A DNA stretch of 64,000 bases from Mucilaginibacter hurinus (GTDB lineage: Bacteria; Bacteroidota; Bacteroidia; Sphingobacteriales; Sphingobacteriaceae): contig NZ_QGDC01000003.1 in assembly GCF_003324525.1 (NCBI RefSeq), forward strand, positions 372,001 to 436,000. Direction: 5' to 3'. Both the position numbers and the translations under genes were made by a program. This document shows positions 10,401 through 20,100 of this stretch, piece by piece (the stretch's first letter is position 1; every line of letters starts with the position of its first letter). Below the pieces are notes generated by a model. That model did not search any database. It was not told the DNA's origin and was given only the letters and a program-made list of their open reading frames with translations.

Positions 10401-13400
10401 TATACCGGCATCGGATGCCGGCACGCCACGTGTAATTTTTGCGGTGTAATGTTTTGTAACTGAATTATCTGATGACGTTATTACAATTGGCACGTCATTT
10501 TCTCCCGGCAACAAGGATATAGCAGACGACGGTGAACCTGATACCACAGAAACTCCATTTACCGTAATAACGGCAGAATTGTCAGTAGCTTCGGGCGTGA
10601 TAGTAACGCTTTCCTGTAACACTATATTTGAGTAGGTGCCGGTAGCTTCGTCAATTGGCTTGTTGGGTAAGTTATTATTAAGCGCAATACTTTTAAGTTC
10701 GGCCTCTGCCGATGGTAAACGTGTTACGGTTACCGTGTACCGTTGTGTCGCCGTTCCATTATAGCCATAAATGTCTATCGGTATGATATTTTCTCCAATT
10801 TCAAGCGGAACGTCAGGGCGGTGTAGATTGTCACGCGCTGGTAACCGTTGAGTATTATTAACGCTTATAGTCGCGTATTTATCAGCAGTAACAGGTGCAA
10901 ATCCTATCCCATTACCTTGTACTGTCAACGTGTAATGTTTTACAGACTGGTTAAAGGCTGGTACAAGCGTGCCTTTACTGGGTGTAAGGCTTAGCAATGT
11001 AGTATCATTATCAATTAAAGTAAATTTTACTTCGTTTGAATAAGTGATAAGCCCGGTAGCGTTTACAGCGGCGTATCTGAAAGTACCTCTGGCATAAGTG
11101 TACGGTACATTGATTGTATCCTTTTTTGATCCGGTTAAATTACCGTTATCATTTATATCAAAAAATACGGTTCCATTTGCGCTCTTATACTGCCATGCAC
11201 CATGCAACGCGTTTTGAGTAGCCACTGTAAATATTACAGGACTTCCCTGCGTATAAGTTGACTGCGGCACTGGCTGCCTGGTTATTACAGCGGGTATTGT
11301 ATGCCGGTTAACGTTAACGGTGTAGGTTTTTACCACTTCGCCATTTGCCGAACGTACTATAACCGGGATGGCATTAGTTCCTACAGCAAGCGGCACATTT
11401 GCTGATGCGCTACCTGATAAAACAGTAATATTTTTAACTGTTACGGTTGAGCCATCGTAGGCTACAGTTGGCGTTAGTGTAATACCGGTTACCGCGTTAT
11501 CTACAGCTACCGAGTAAGTTGGCGTTGCGTTAACAAACGCCGGACTTAATGTACCGTTACTAATAGTAAGGTTAGCAAGTGTAGCTGTACCTGCATTAGC
11601 CGTACGTATAACGTTTACATTGTACACCCTTGTTGGCGAGCCACCATAGGTGAACACACTAGCAACTATTTTATTATTTCCTTCAGTAAGTGCGATGGGG
11701 GCAGTGGACTCTCCAACTATAGTGCTCACGCCATTAAAACCCACCTGGTATACATTAGGATCATTTGCTGTTGCAGTGAAGCTTACACTAGTGGCATCAT
11801 TGCCTAGAGTAAGGGTATATTGGGTTACTTCAGGGTCAAACGCCGGACTAAGGGTTCCCTGATCGGGCACCAGTGTTAACAAACGGTGATCATTAGTTAT
11901 CTCCTCAAACTTCACCACGTTTGAGTATGTGCTTTCACCAATACTATTTGTTGCTTTTAGCCGCGCATATCCATTCGGAAATAAATATCGTAGCCTGATG
12001 GTAGTGTCAACCTCGTTTATCGTTGAATAATCAAAATATGATTGCGCGTTCCGGAAATCTGAGGGGCCGTTACCGGTGTCATACGCTAATTCCCACAAAT
12101 AACTTGCCGCATGATCGGCTACACCGGTAAAGCTGAACTCTTGCGAATTATAGTACTGGACATCAACCGGCTGTTTGGTAAATACCGGAACCTGCGGAAC
12201 CGCCGACTGGACCAATATGTTATATGTTTTTGTATTACCCGCCTGGGCGGTCACCTCTATAGTTATGTTATTGTCGCCTAAGTTTACCGGGATATCTGCA
12301 GACGCAACATCATTATCCGCTGGCGCCCCGTTTATTTTAACGGTAGCGCTTGATTTGCTAACAAATGGGGTAACATTAATGACTTTTACAGTATCAAGCA
12401 CTTTAACAACGTACGAAGTAATATCAACGTTAAATTTAGGATTCAATGCCCCGCTGTTTAAGGTAATGTTGCTGAGACTTGCATTGGTTGAGGCTGGCTG
12501 TTTAATGTTGATGTTGTAATTTACCTGACCACCACCAACGGCTTGTGCAAACACCAGCAGCAGATTCGACAATCCGGAATATACGTTAACCGGTGCACCT
12601 GACCCGCGTTGCTGTCCGTTAATGGTTACATAAGCCTCCGAAACGTATGGGGTTATTTCCACATATTCCAATCCTTCCGGGACTTCGAGCGTATAACTTT
12701 TAATTGCCGGCGAAAAAGCTGGAACCAGTGTACCGGCAGAGGCTGTTAAGTTGGTAAGATTGTTACCGACAGGCGTCCCCGTAATTACCATTTTATAGGT
12801 ACGCTCTACTATCCCGCCGGCTGTAACAAGTTCTATATCTAACATCTGCTCGCCTTCATTAGCAACAAAGTTATAATACCCACCTGTAGTAGGGGTACCG
12901 TTTATCCTTACCGTTACCGACGGATCGGCGGTGGCGTACACGGTCGCCGACGAACCGTTGCTGGGTGTAGTGATAGAGTAATTGTAAGTGCCGGGATCAA
13001 AAACAAACTCATTTTCTACTACACCATGAAATTCCAGCGTTGCCAATTGCGGGCCAACCGCGCGGTTTATATTTACCTGAATATTTCGGGAGGTTTCTCC
13101 ATCCGAGGCCAATATATTAATAACCTTAGCTGTTGCACCCTCAGCTACTGTAAGTTGTATCGCCTCACCAGCAGTTACTGCATGGCCATCAAAAGTGATT
13201 GTAGCTGCATCATCTATAGGTGTAACGGTAATTGCTACAACCGAATCATTATGTCCAAGATTTATATCATAGCTGTCATGCTCGTAACTAAACGGTTTAT
13301 CAAAGGTTCCCGGGTGTGTTGTGAGACCTGCTAACCCCGCGTTACTGGCTTTAGGGCAATCTATGTTTACATTGTACGTAAGGGTGGTACCATCTTCAGC

Positions 13401-16400
13401 GGTTACTACAATTTCTTTATGATTAGCACCCGGCACCAGACTTACATTAACGTATTCTCCTGAAATTACCTGCTTTCCGTCAATAACTACTTTTGAGGCC
13501 GGATTTTCAGCAGTAGCGTATAATGTTGTACTTAACCTGTTTTTTACGGTTATATTGTAATCTAATACCCCGCTATCAAATGCGGGAGTGATAATATCCT
13601 GCTCATTGGGGCCTGTATTTATTGATGATAGCCTGGCATTATTTGAAATGTCGCAGGTAATGTTAAATGTGTAAGTGGTAGTGCTGCCATTTTCAGCTGT
13701 TACCACTACTTTTTTGGTATTTAGTCCTGCAGCAAGGCTAACCCGCGTTTCAACACCCGAATTGGCCGGGCTACCATCTATAGTGAGGGTTGCTAAGCTA
13801 TCGGCGGTTACTACAGTAATGTCTAAATACGGTGTGCTTTTAACAGTAAAGCTGTAGTCATAAACGTCAGGGCGGAAATTGATACTATCTTCCGTATTTG
13901 CGGTGATGTTTGCCAGCGAGGCCTCGGCTGAGTTGGTGCGCGTAAGTACGAGTTTATAAGTTTTTACAATAACACCGTCTTCGGCAGTTACAACAACGTT
14001 AATTACATTTTCGCCGGCTACTGGCGTTAACGCATAAGGTTGGCCTGATACAGCTGCCGCCCCGTTAACGGTTATTACCCCTGTGGTATCAGCAAGTGTG
14101 GGCGTAACCGAAAACGTATTTACATTACTCCTTATTAGTGCTGCATAATCTGTGGTAGAAGAGTCAAAAGCGGGAGTTAGAGTGCCGGCGCTGATATTAA
14201 GGCCGGCCAGCGTAGCAGTGCTATTTGCCTGCCGGATTACAGTTACTATATATGTTTTTACTACATTGTATTGGGCGCTTGATTTTATCGTAACTTTATT
14301 GGTACCCATATTTAGTGGCATGTCATAGGTGCTGCCTGAGTTAAAAGCCATATCGTTTACCGTAAGCGTACTCGTTCTTTGCGCCGACGTAGGGGTTATG
14401 TTAATCGAATTTGTCGATTTGCCTACTATAACGGTATATTCAGTTACGTCAGCATTAAAAGGCTGATCAAGTACGCCTTGATCCACTACTATATTAGCCA
14501 GGCTTGCGTCGCCTGGTTTAGCGCGGATTACTTCAATGCTAAGGGGAGCGCGGCCGCTACCATTGGCGTTATAGGCTGTAATTACATAGTCGTGTGGCGC
14601 ACTAAGGCTAAGCGGCTTACCGGAAATAGCGCCGGTAACAGATGAAAAAGCCATCCCCTCGGGCAAAAACCAACTCAGGTGATATCCGCTTGTAGGCGTA
14701 ATCTTTTTAATAGCCCGCGCCGTTGCATCTGCAATATAAACTTCTCCTGTACCGCTTACAGCAATGTCGTAAACCGTGCCAATATCAGGGGTTTTAGCTA
14801 TGGGCACAAGCGCGCCGCCGGCCGCCGGCCTCATGTAAACAATTTTATTACTAACGGTATACAGGTTGCCCGCCGGATCAGCCTTTATGCCATAAGCGCC
14901 GGGCATGTATGCAAGCCATATTTTACTGCCGCCCACTGCCGGCAACTTATATATACCGTTTACAAAACACGATACGTAGATATTTCCGTCTGAATCAAGC
15001 GTGACGCCCATAGGCTGATCTAACCCTGAAGCTACTACAACCGGGTCGCCCCCGCCTGCCGGGATCTTTTTCAACTGGTTGTTGCCGTTATCTGCCACAT
15101 ACACATTTCCAACACTATCAACAGCTATCCCGCGCGGTCCGTCGAAGTCAGTACCTATTACCGTTCTCTCCAGCGTTTTGGCATTTATTTTAATAACACG
15201 GCTATCTACAAAACTTTCGCTCACATAAATATCGCCCTTTCCGTCAACAGCAATACCCCACAAACTGCTAAAGCCCGACGCTATGGTTACTTTAGTTGTT
15301 GTACCTTCAGCTATTTTAAAAATAGTACCGTTGCTTAAACCCGCTATATACAGGTTACCGTCCTTATCAAAGGCCTGCGCAGTAGGTATAGCCGTACCAG
15401 TGGTAACAGTGGATAGGTTAACGTAAGTACCAGACGATTGCACATGGGCTGTTACAGGTTGTAACGTAGGTACATTTGCATTTAACGCATATACTTTAGG
15501 TGTCGGGTAATATAAACTAGGATTGTTGACATATTTAAATGCGTTTATAACATAGGTTTTTGTTAATCCGGCGGGCCCTATAATAATGGTTACGGTATTG
15601 CTCCCAGCATTCACTTTCACCGGAAAGGCCACGTTTTGGGTGGCTGCCATGCCGTTTATAGTTAAAGCAGCGTTATTGTCGGTGCTTTTAACCTTAATAC
15701 TTATTGAATCGGTTGCGTTGGAAACCGAGGTGTCATAAGTATATACATCTTTTGTAAAAGCCGTGTTTAATGTAGCCCCGGTAAGTTCTATGTCCTGAAC
15801 ATCAAAATCAACTGATAGCCTTAAAACGCTCTCATAGCTACCTGTTGCATTGTATGAAATAACCTTATAATCCTTATCAGCCACAGCTTCTGTTGGGGTG
15901 CCGGTTATATCTCCGTACGTGCTATTAAATTTAAGACCTTTAGGCAAAGGATTTAATAAAAAATGGCCGCCTGTAGGAACTGCCTTTTTTAATACTCCAC
16001 TCTCGCAAAAATAAACAACACCTGCAATGCTGGTAAAGCTTTGCAGTTCGGCATAGCCGAAGTTGTGTAGAAGTCTGCGCGACTGGCTTTTAACAGGATA
16101 CAGGTATAGTGAGTTAAAGTCCTTGATAAAGTAGTTATCTGAAAAATCAGTGTGCGGAGCAATAAAAAAATGTTGGGTTACATTGGCACGGACAAGTACT
16201 GTTTGTTCTGCACTTCCGCTTGCAGGCAGCATATTCAACTTGCCCGCCGAAACGTAATAGATGTTTCCTTCGCTGTCGGATTGCAACCGCTCAAGAATAT
16301 TTGATGTATTAATTATATCACTTGCGGCGCCGCCGTTAAGCGGATGCTTTCTTATATGGTAAGTGCCATCGTATGATAGGGTGTAAAGGTTGCCTTTTCC

Positions 16401-16919
16401 GTCCAGCGCCAAACTCCTTGCAGAGCTTTCGCTTATTATTACCTCGGCCGTACCTGTACCGCCCGTTAATTTATAAACCGCATTGTAGTGTGCCCACGAT
16501 AACGAGTAGTAAATATCGCCGTTAGCTTCATCAACTACCATGTCTTCAAAGTAGGGTACATTACTAATAGGGGTAGGTTCAGGCGTATTACTACCCGCGG
16601 GCAGCTTATAAACACTTGAAGTTCGGGAATCCTGTTCACTAACAACCGTATAATATAAATTACCTTTGCCATCCCGTGCTACGTGCCTGATGGTTTGTCC
16701 TTCCATCATATTTGTTGGGGCAGCGTAGTTACCCAGGGAGCCTACATTGCTGCTTATTGGCTGTATAAGTACAGGTACCCCTGCCTGAAGCGCCCTTGAG
16801 GTATAGTACACTGTGGGCAACTGTGCATACCCATCTAATGTAACTAAGCCGGTTACTAGAAAAGCTATTAAAAATGAAATGCTTTTTAAAGGATTAGACG
16901 AGCGTAAAAGTTTATTCAT
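7410..16919 (-). CDS. giant T9SS-secreted protein: NHL-type propellers, about 22 cadherin-like beta-sandwich repeats, type B sorting domain
   Basis: 3169 aa. An N-terminal hydrophobic signal (about 12-32, ending DGYAQ) is followed by an NHL-type propeller block (about 40-330, repeats such as LDGKGNLYTLSYDG), a putative-Ig domain (about 320-370, PKGLKFNSTYGDITGTPT), one cadherin-like repeat, a second propeller (about 465-745, VDSVGNVYVADNGNNQLKKI), another putative-Ig domain (about 746-800), then a long array of about 90-residue cadherin-like domains (motifs ATLAGL, VTAADGKT and similar) interrupted by two PKD/Ig-like stretches that begin FTKQPV and ITRQPV. The C-terminus (about 3076-3169, SANGDGINDHLVITGIEQY and GTYFYMFEY) is a type B (CHU_C-like) T9SS sorting domain, so the protein should be secreted through T9SS and end outside the cell. 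A surface adhesin or matrix role is inferred. It is a paralogue of the gene at 17151-23264. Confidence 0.88.
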   Translation of the reverse strand: MNKLLRSSNPLKSISFLIAFLVTGLVTLDGYAQLPTVYYTSRALQAGVPVLIQPISSNVGSLGNYAAPTNMMEGQTIRHVARDGKGNLYYTVVSEQDSRTSSVYKLPAGSNTPEPTPISNVPYFEDMVVDEANGDIYYSLSWAHYNAVYKLTGGTGTAEVIISESSARSLALDGKGNLYTLSYDGTYHIRKHPLNGGAASDIINTSNILERLQSDSEGNIYYVSAGKLNMLPASGSAEQTVLVRANVTQHFFIAPHTDFSDNYFIKDFNSLYLYPVKSQSRRLLHNFGYAELQSFTSIAGVVYFCESGVLKKAVPTGGHFLLNPLPKGLKFNSTYGDITGTPTEAVADKDYKVISYNATGSYESVLRLSVDFDVQDIELTGATLNTAFTKDVYTYDTSVSNATDSISIKVKSTDNNAALTINGMAATQNVAFPVKVNAGSNTVTIIIGPAGLTKTYVINAFKYVNNPSLYYPTPKVYALNANVPTLQPVTAHVQSSGTYVNLSTVTTGTAIPTAQAFDKDGNLYIAGLSNGTIFKIAEGTTTKVTIASGFSSLWGIAVDGKGDIYVSESFVDSRVIKINAKTLERTVIGTDFDGPRGIAVDSVGNVYVADNGNNQLKKIPAGGGDPVVVASGLDQPMGVTLDSDGNIYVSCFVNGIYKLPAVGGSKIWLAYMPGAYGIKADPAGNLYTVSNKIVYMRPAAGGALVPIAKTPDIGTVYDIAVSGTGEVYIADATARAIKKITPTSGYHLSWFLPEGMAFSSVTGAISGKPLSLSAPHDYVITAYNANGSGRAPLSIEVIRAKPGDASLANIVVDQGVLDQPFNADVTEYTVIVGKSTNSINITPTSAQRTSTLTVNDMAFNSGSTYDMPLNMGTNKVTIKSSAQYNVVKTYIVTVIRQANSTATLAGLNISAGTLTPAFDSSTTDYAALIRSNVNTFSVTPTLADTTGVITVNGAAAVSGQPYALTPVAGENVINVVVTAEDGVIVKTYKLVLTRTNSAEASLANITANTEDSINFRPDVYDYSFTVKSTPYLDITVVTADSLATLTIDGSPANSGVETRVSLAAGLNTKKVVVTAENGSTTTYTFNITCDISNNARLSSINTGPNEQDIITPAFDSGVLDYNITVKNRLSTTLYATAENPASKVVIDGKQVISGEYVNVSLVPGANHKEIVVTAEDGTTLTYNVNIDCPKASNAGLAGLTTHPGTFDKPFSYEHDSYDINLGHNDSVVAITVTPIDDAATITFDGHAVTAGEAIQLTVAEGATAKVINILASDGETSRNIQVNINRAVGPQLATLEFHGVVENEFVFDPGTYNYSITTPSNGSSATVYATADPSVTVRINGTPTTGGYYNFVANEGEQMLDIELVTAGGIVERTYKMVITGTPVGNNLTNLTASAGTLVPAFSPAIKSYTLEVPEGLEYVEITPYVSEAYVTINGQQRGSGAPVNVYSGLSNLLLVFAQAVGGGQVNYNINIKQPASTNASLSNITLNSGALNPKFNVDITSYVVKVLDTVKVINVTPFVSKSSATVKINGAPADNDVASADIPVNLGDNNITIEVTAQAGNTKTYNILVQSAVPQVPVFTKQPVDVQYYNSQEFSFTGVADHAASYLWELAYDTGNGPSDFRNAQSYFDYSTINEVDTTIRLRYLFPNGYARLKATNSIGESTYSNVVKFEEITNDHRLLTLVPDQGTLSPAFDPEVTQYTLTLGNDATSVSFTATANDPNVYQVGFNGVSTIVGESTAPIALTEGNNKIVASVFTYGGSPTRVYNVNVIRTANAGTATLANLTISNGTLSPAFVNATPTYSVAVDNAVTGITLTPTVAYDGSTVTVKNITVLSGSASANVPLAVGTNAIPVIVRSANGEVVKTYTVNVNRHTIPAVITRQPVPQSTYTQGSPVIFTVATQNALHGAWQYKSANGTVFFDINDNGNLTGSKKDTINVPYTYARGTFRYAAVNATGLITYSNEVKFTLIDNDTTLLSLTPSKGTLVPAFNQSVKHYTLTVQGNGIGFAPVTADKYATISVNNTQRLPARDNLHRPDVPLEIGENIIPIDIYGYNGTATQRYTVTVTRLPSAEAELKSIALNNNLPNKPIDEATGTYSNIVLQESVTITPEATDNSAVITVNGVSVVSGSPSSAISLLPGENDVPIVITSSDNSVTKHYTAKITRGVPASDAGIASITLSTGEVATLNSETNTFTTSVNFSPSLPYRQITSLTSDQYATIKYNGYSVPYGREHFMHLQLGENTMPIEVTAADGVTRQNYTLVVTAHPIAGSAALKSFVYNTASMSDTINRSEDTFYLTVNPGDSYVTITANAVDSTAVMIMSQGDDTPETSGIPSARRNLQIGLTSLFFYVNSPSGDYRAYNLRITRPRADALTGIGLTAGTLSPEFSAADTAYTVQVPADVYSIAITPKDSTSTTNFKINGVNAEANKRSAFYQLPDGKTVITIIAADGTPAKKAYTVTVNRIAVSNDATLASLSYTGGSLSPAFNASKFTYAGTVDSMMNTIHVVAQPSDAGAEVKVNGIVVTSGIDIPAVAGINKVVIVVTSSSGTVTKTYTLNVLVGDPRATLAGLEFDDFTVLKKNTKGPHYRNYTATVERSFVRVIATTHHSGAVLKVNGDTVISGTLSAPIPLNIGANTINTEITSENGATTNIYSIVVTRKAATDATLSALILDPNIERKKVTGVNYRDYIATVPYTTTSVTALATPTDTMATIDINGGRAVPGIATAPIALNVGRNTINTAVTAADGKTVSIYSIVITRLASSDATLAGLTINPDVAKNKVKGVNYRDYTAKVAADVTSVSITAATSDAGASIKVNNVPLISGMTTAPIQLNVGANTITTAVTAADGKTVNVYNTIVTRLPSSDATLAGLVINPDVEKKKVKGHNYRDYTAKVPYSIKMISITALVTQPDAIIKINGQTVASGSPSPSISLNSGTTTINTEVTAADGKTKNVYSIVVTRIPSANANLASVTLSPDVLISKITSTQFKATVNASTQSIKVKPVMEDVNATVTINGMNRDISYSPAIAINEGDNAVSIVVTAESGTLKTYVLTVTRPGTVPTLRTAALPATGVDMPGTMVEISISKAVSANGDGINDHLVITGIEQYSENTLQVMNSKGTLIKTIKSYNNVTNIFDGHGLNGTLQPGGTYFYMFEYKAGNELKRKTGYFILQY

Positions 16920-17051
16920 GCAATAAGCGTTGTATTTTTATAACGTAATCAATACGGAACTATTAATGAATTGTGGCAAAGTGGGTTATATAGACCAATA
17001 ATAATTACTATCAAGAAGTGCTGACTCTTCAGGGAGGGTAATTGTAAAGTA

Positions 17052-17059
17052 CAAAACTA
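17052..17059 (-). promoter_or_regulatory. candidate -7 element for the 3169-aa giant gene
   Basis: Minus-strand TAGTTTTG matches TAnnTTTG exactly and would give a leader of about 125 bases. No clear -33 element is seen. The same octamer occurs upstream of the paralogous giant at 23463-23470. AT-rich sequence makes chance matches common. Confidence 0.3.
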
Positions 17060-17091
17060 CAACGTTTTGCACAGGGATCGGCTATAACCTG

Positions 17092-17110
17092 TGTATACAA
17101 AGTGTATACA
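17092..17110. promoter_or_regulatory. tandem TGTATACA palindromes
   Basis: Two copies of the self-complementary octamer TGTATACA are separated by AAG, in the 231-base gap upstream of the 3169-aa gene and about 35 bases upstream of its candidate -7 box. The paired symmetric sites suggest binding of a dimeric regulator, but this is inferred from the sequence alone. Confidence 0.35.
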
Positions 17111-17150
17111 TCTACATATTTTATGGCGGCCCTACGTAGCTGCTCGTTCG

Positions 17151-20100
17151 TTAATACTTTAATATAAAATAGCCTGACTTTAGCCTGGTTTCTTTACCAT
17201 CCTTATACTGTAGCAGATAAAAGTAAGTTCCTGGTAACTGTAACATACCGCTCCTGTTTCTGCCGTCGAAGGCATTTGTTTGGTTGTTGTAACCGGTTAT
17301 AGCGGCCACCTGTGTGCCTTTATTATTTATAATCTGCAGGGTATTATCTGCATAGGCTTCTATACCGGTTATGGTCAACACATCGTTAATACCATCGCCA
17401 TTAGGAGAAAGCGCTTTACTTATAGTCACCTCCGGCAATGAGGCACTCAGTTCTTCACTACTTAGCTTGACGTTATTAGACCGTATTGCTGCACCGGGAC
17501 GGGTAATGGTTAGCGTATAGGCTTGTTTTGTATTATTCTGGGCAGTAACCACTATAGGGATTACATTTTCGCCGTATTCCAAATTGATTTCAGGACTGTA
17601 GGAGCCTATTGTTTGCATCCCCTTAATAGTTACCTCTGCGTCTGCTTGTTCCGTCACCGGCCTAACACGTATGCTTTCGGTAGTAGTATTAACCGTTGCT
17701 GTGAAATTTGTTGGTGAGGGCCAGCTAACTGCAAAAGAGGGGCTAAGTGTAACTGACTGAAGGCTGGCATTTCCTGATGTTGACCGGTTAACTACCACGC
17801 TGTAGGTTTTTATAGTTACACCATCGCCGGCAGTTATTATTGTTTTAATAATGGTGTTACCAACATTAAGTAAAATTGGCGCAGATGCCATCCCTGATGT
17901 TACGCCCAGCCCATTCACCTTTATGGTTGCCTCCGCATTAGCAGCGGTGGGAGTAATAGTCACTGTATTGACGTCCGCACCCACTTTGGCTTTGTAGTCG
18001 CGGTAATTATTACCGGTCACTTTATTTTTAGCAATACCGGGATTAATTGTAAGCCCGGCCAGTGTTGCATCTGTAGATGGCCGGCGGGTAATAATCAGGC
18101 TATACACGAGAGTAGTTACCCCGTCGGCTGCTGTTACTGCCGTGGTTATCGTATTCGGTCCAGGGTTTAAGGGTACAATTGCCGGTACGCTATGGGTCGC
18201 CACGCCATTAATTTTTACAGTGGCTAGCGGGTGATGGGGGGTCGCCGTTACCGATATCGTGCTTTTGTCATTAGCAACAGTAGCCACGTAATCCCTGTAA
18301 TTGGGCCCCGTAACCTTCCTTTTCGAAATAGCGGGATCAAATATCAAAGCACTTAACAAGGCATTATCTGAAAGTTTACGCGTAATCACTATCTGATAGG
18401 TGTTAGTTGTTAAGCCATTGGGCGCTGTTACCACGGTGTTAATGGTGTTGCTGCCTATACTCAATGGTATCTCTGCTGACGGTGTGCCGGGTGTTACTGT
18501 TGCACCGTTAATTTTTATGGTAGCATCCGAATCCTGCACAGATGCTGTTACCCTTACAGCGCTTACCTCGGTAATTGCCGTATAATCCCTGTAGTTAGTA
18601 CCTCTTACTTTTGATTTGGGTATACCCTGATCCAAAGTTAAGCCTGAAAGATACGCGTTGTCAGATGGTATCCGCTTCACTAATAGCTTATAGGCCATTT
18701 CTGCATCATCCAATTTAACAGTTATATTTATGATGTTAACGCCGGGTTGGAGATTGACATTAGTGCTTATGCCTGATGAAACAGTATCGGCATTTACCGC
18801 AATAGCTGCAGCCGTATTAACGGCTGTTGGCGTTATTTTAATCGCGATATCTTCAGCCGGCACCATTACCTGGTAGTTCAAGCTGTCTTTATCGAACGCA
18901 GGGCTTAATGTACCCTTGTTTACAGCAAGCGCAGATAAGCCTGCATCAGCCGAAACTGTTCTGGTATTAATTGTTGTGCTACCTGTTTCGCCATAGTCAT
19001 TCCAGGCGGTTATTTTATAGTTAGCTGCAGGGGTTGGCCGGGTTGGAGTACCGCTGATCTCACCGGTGGTGTTTTTTAGCTGTAACCCGGCAGGCAATTC
19101 ACCGTCAATAAAATAGCCACCTGTTGGCATTATCTGTCTGGATGTATTAAAAAAGGAGGTGAAATAAATTACCCCTTCATCGTCCACAGATAAACTGTTA
19201 ACGTTATAATAGTCGCCGCCTGATGCTATTGTTTTATGCTCACTGCCATCTGCCGGTATCATAAACATACGTCCCGTTTGTATATCGATAGCGAATATAT
19301 TCCGCGAATTATCAAGGGCTAAACAACTTATACTATTACCGCTGTAAAGTGTTTCGACATGACTGTCTTTAGATAACCACACCTTTTTAATTGCTTTATT
19401 ATATTGGTCGGCAACATAAATATTCCCCTCAGCATCTACATCCACGTCAGAGGGGTTGCTAAAACCACCGTCTACCATCACCGGCGTGCCGCCACCTGCC
19501 GGTATCCGCTTGATTTCGCCACGCCCGTTGTCGGCTACAAATAAGGTACCATCAGTGGCTACACTAATGCTGCGCACTAAACCTAAACCACCCGCAATTG
19601 TTGTGATTGTACCGGTGCCGGCTGCAACTTTTATAATAGTTTTAGCCGCCTGGTCGGCTACATACAAATTGCCGGCATCGTCAACCGCGATAGCTGTTGG
19701 ATTGGCGCCGGTTACCACTTCAACCGCTACGGCGCTATCAGCAGCGTACTTAAATATTTTTTTCTGACCCAGGTCAAGCACATACTTGTTACCTAATCTA
19801 TCTTTTTCAAAACCTCCGGTAACTGTCGCCGGGTTACCAAATGCAACGGGGCTGCCGTATCCAAAGGGCGATGCATAAGCGGACACTGCTATTAAAGGGC
19901 TGATAGTATCGTTAACACGAAATAAATACGGCCCGCCGCTATAACTGATAGTTGGAAATAATGTAGCAACCTCAACGGTGATATCTGTACTGTTAAATTC
20001 GCCATGCTTATTCCATGCGGTTATTTTGTAATCGGCACGAGGGCTTAACCTGGTTGGCGTACCACTAATGGTACCGGTTTCATTGTTAAGCGTTAACCCG

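Noticed and set aside
13026..13334. antisense open frames of 60-140 codons opposite the giant genes
   Set aside because: They mirror the codon bias of the coding strand, lack family motifs and starts, and are typical shadows.
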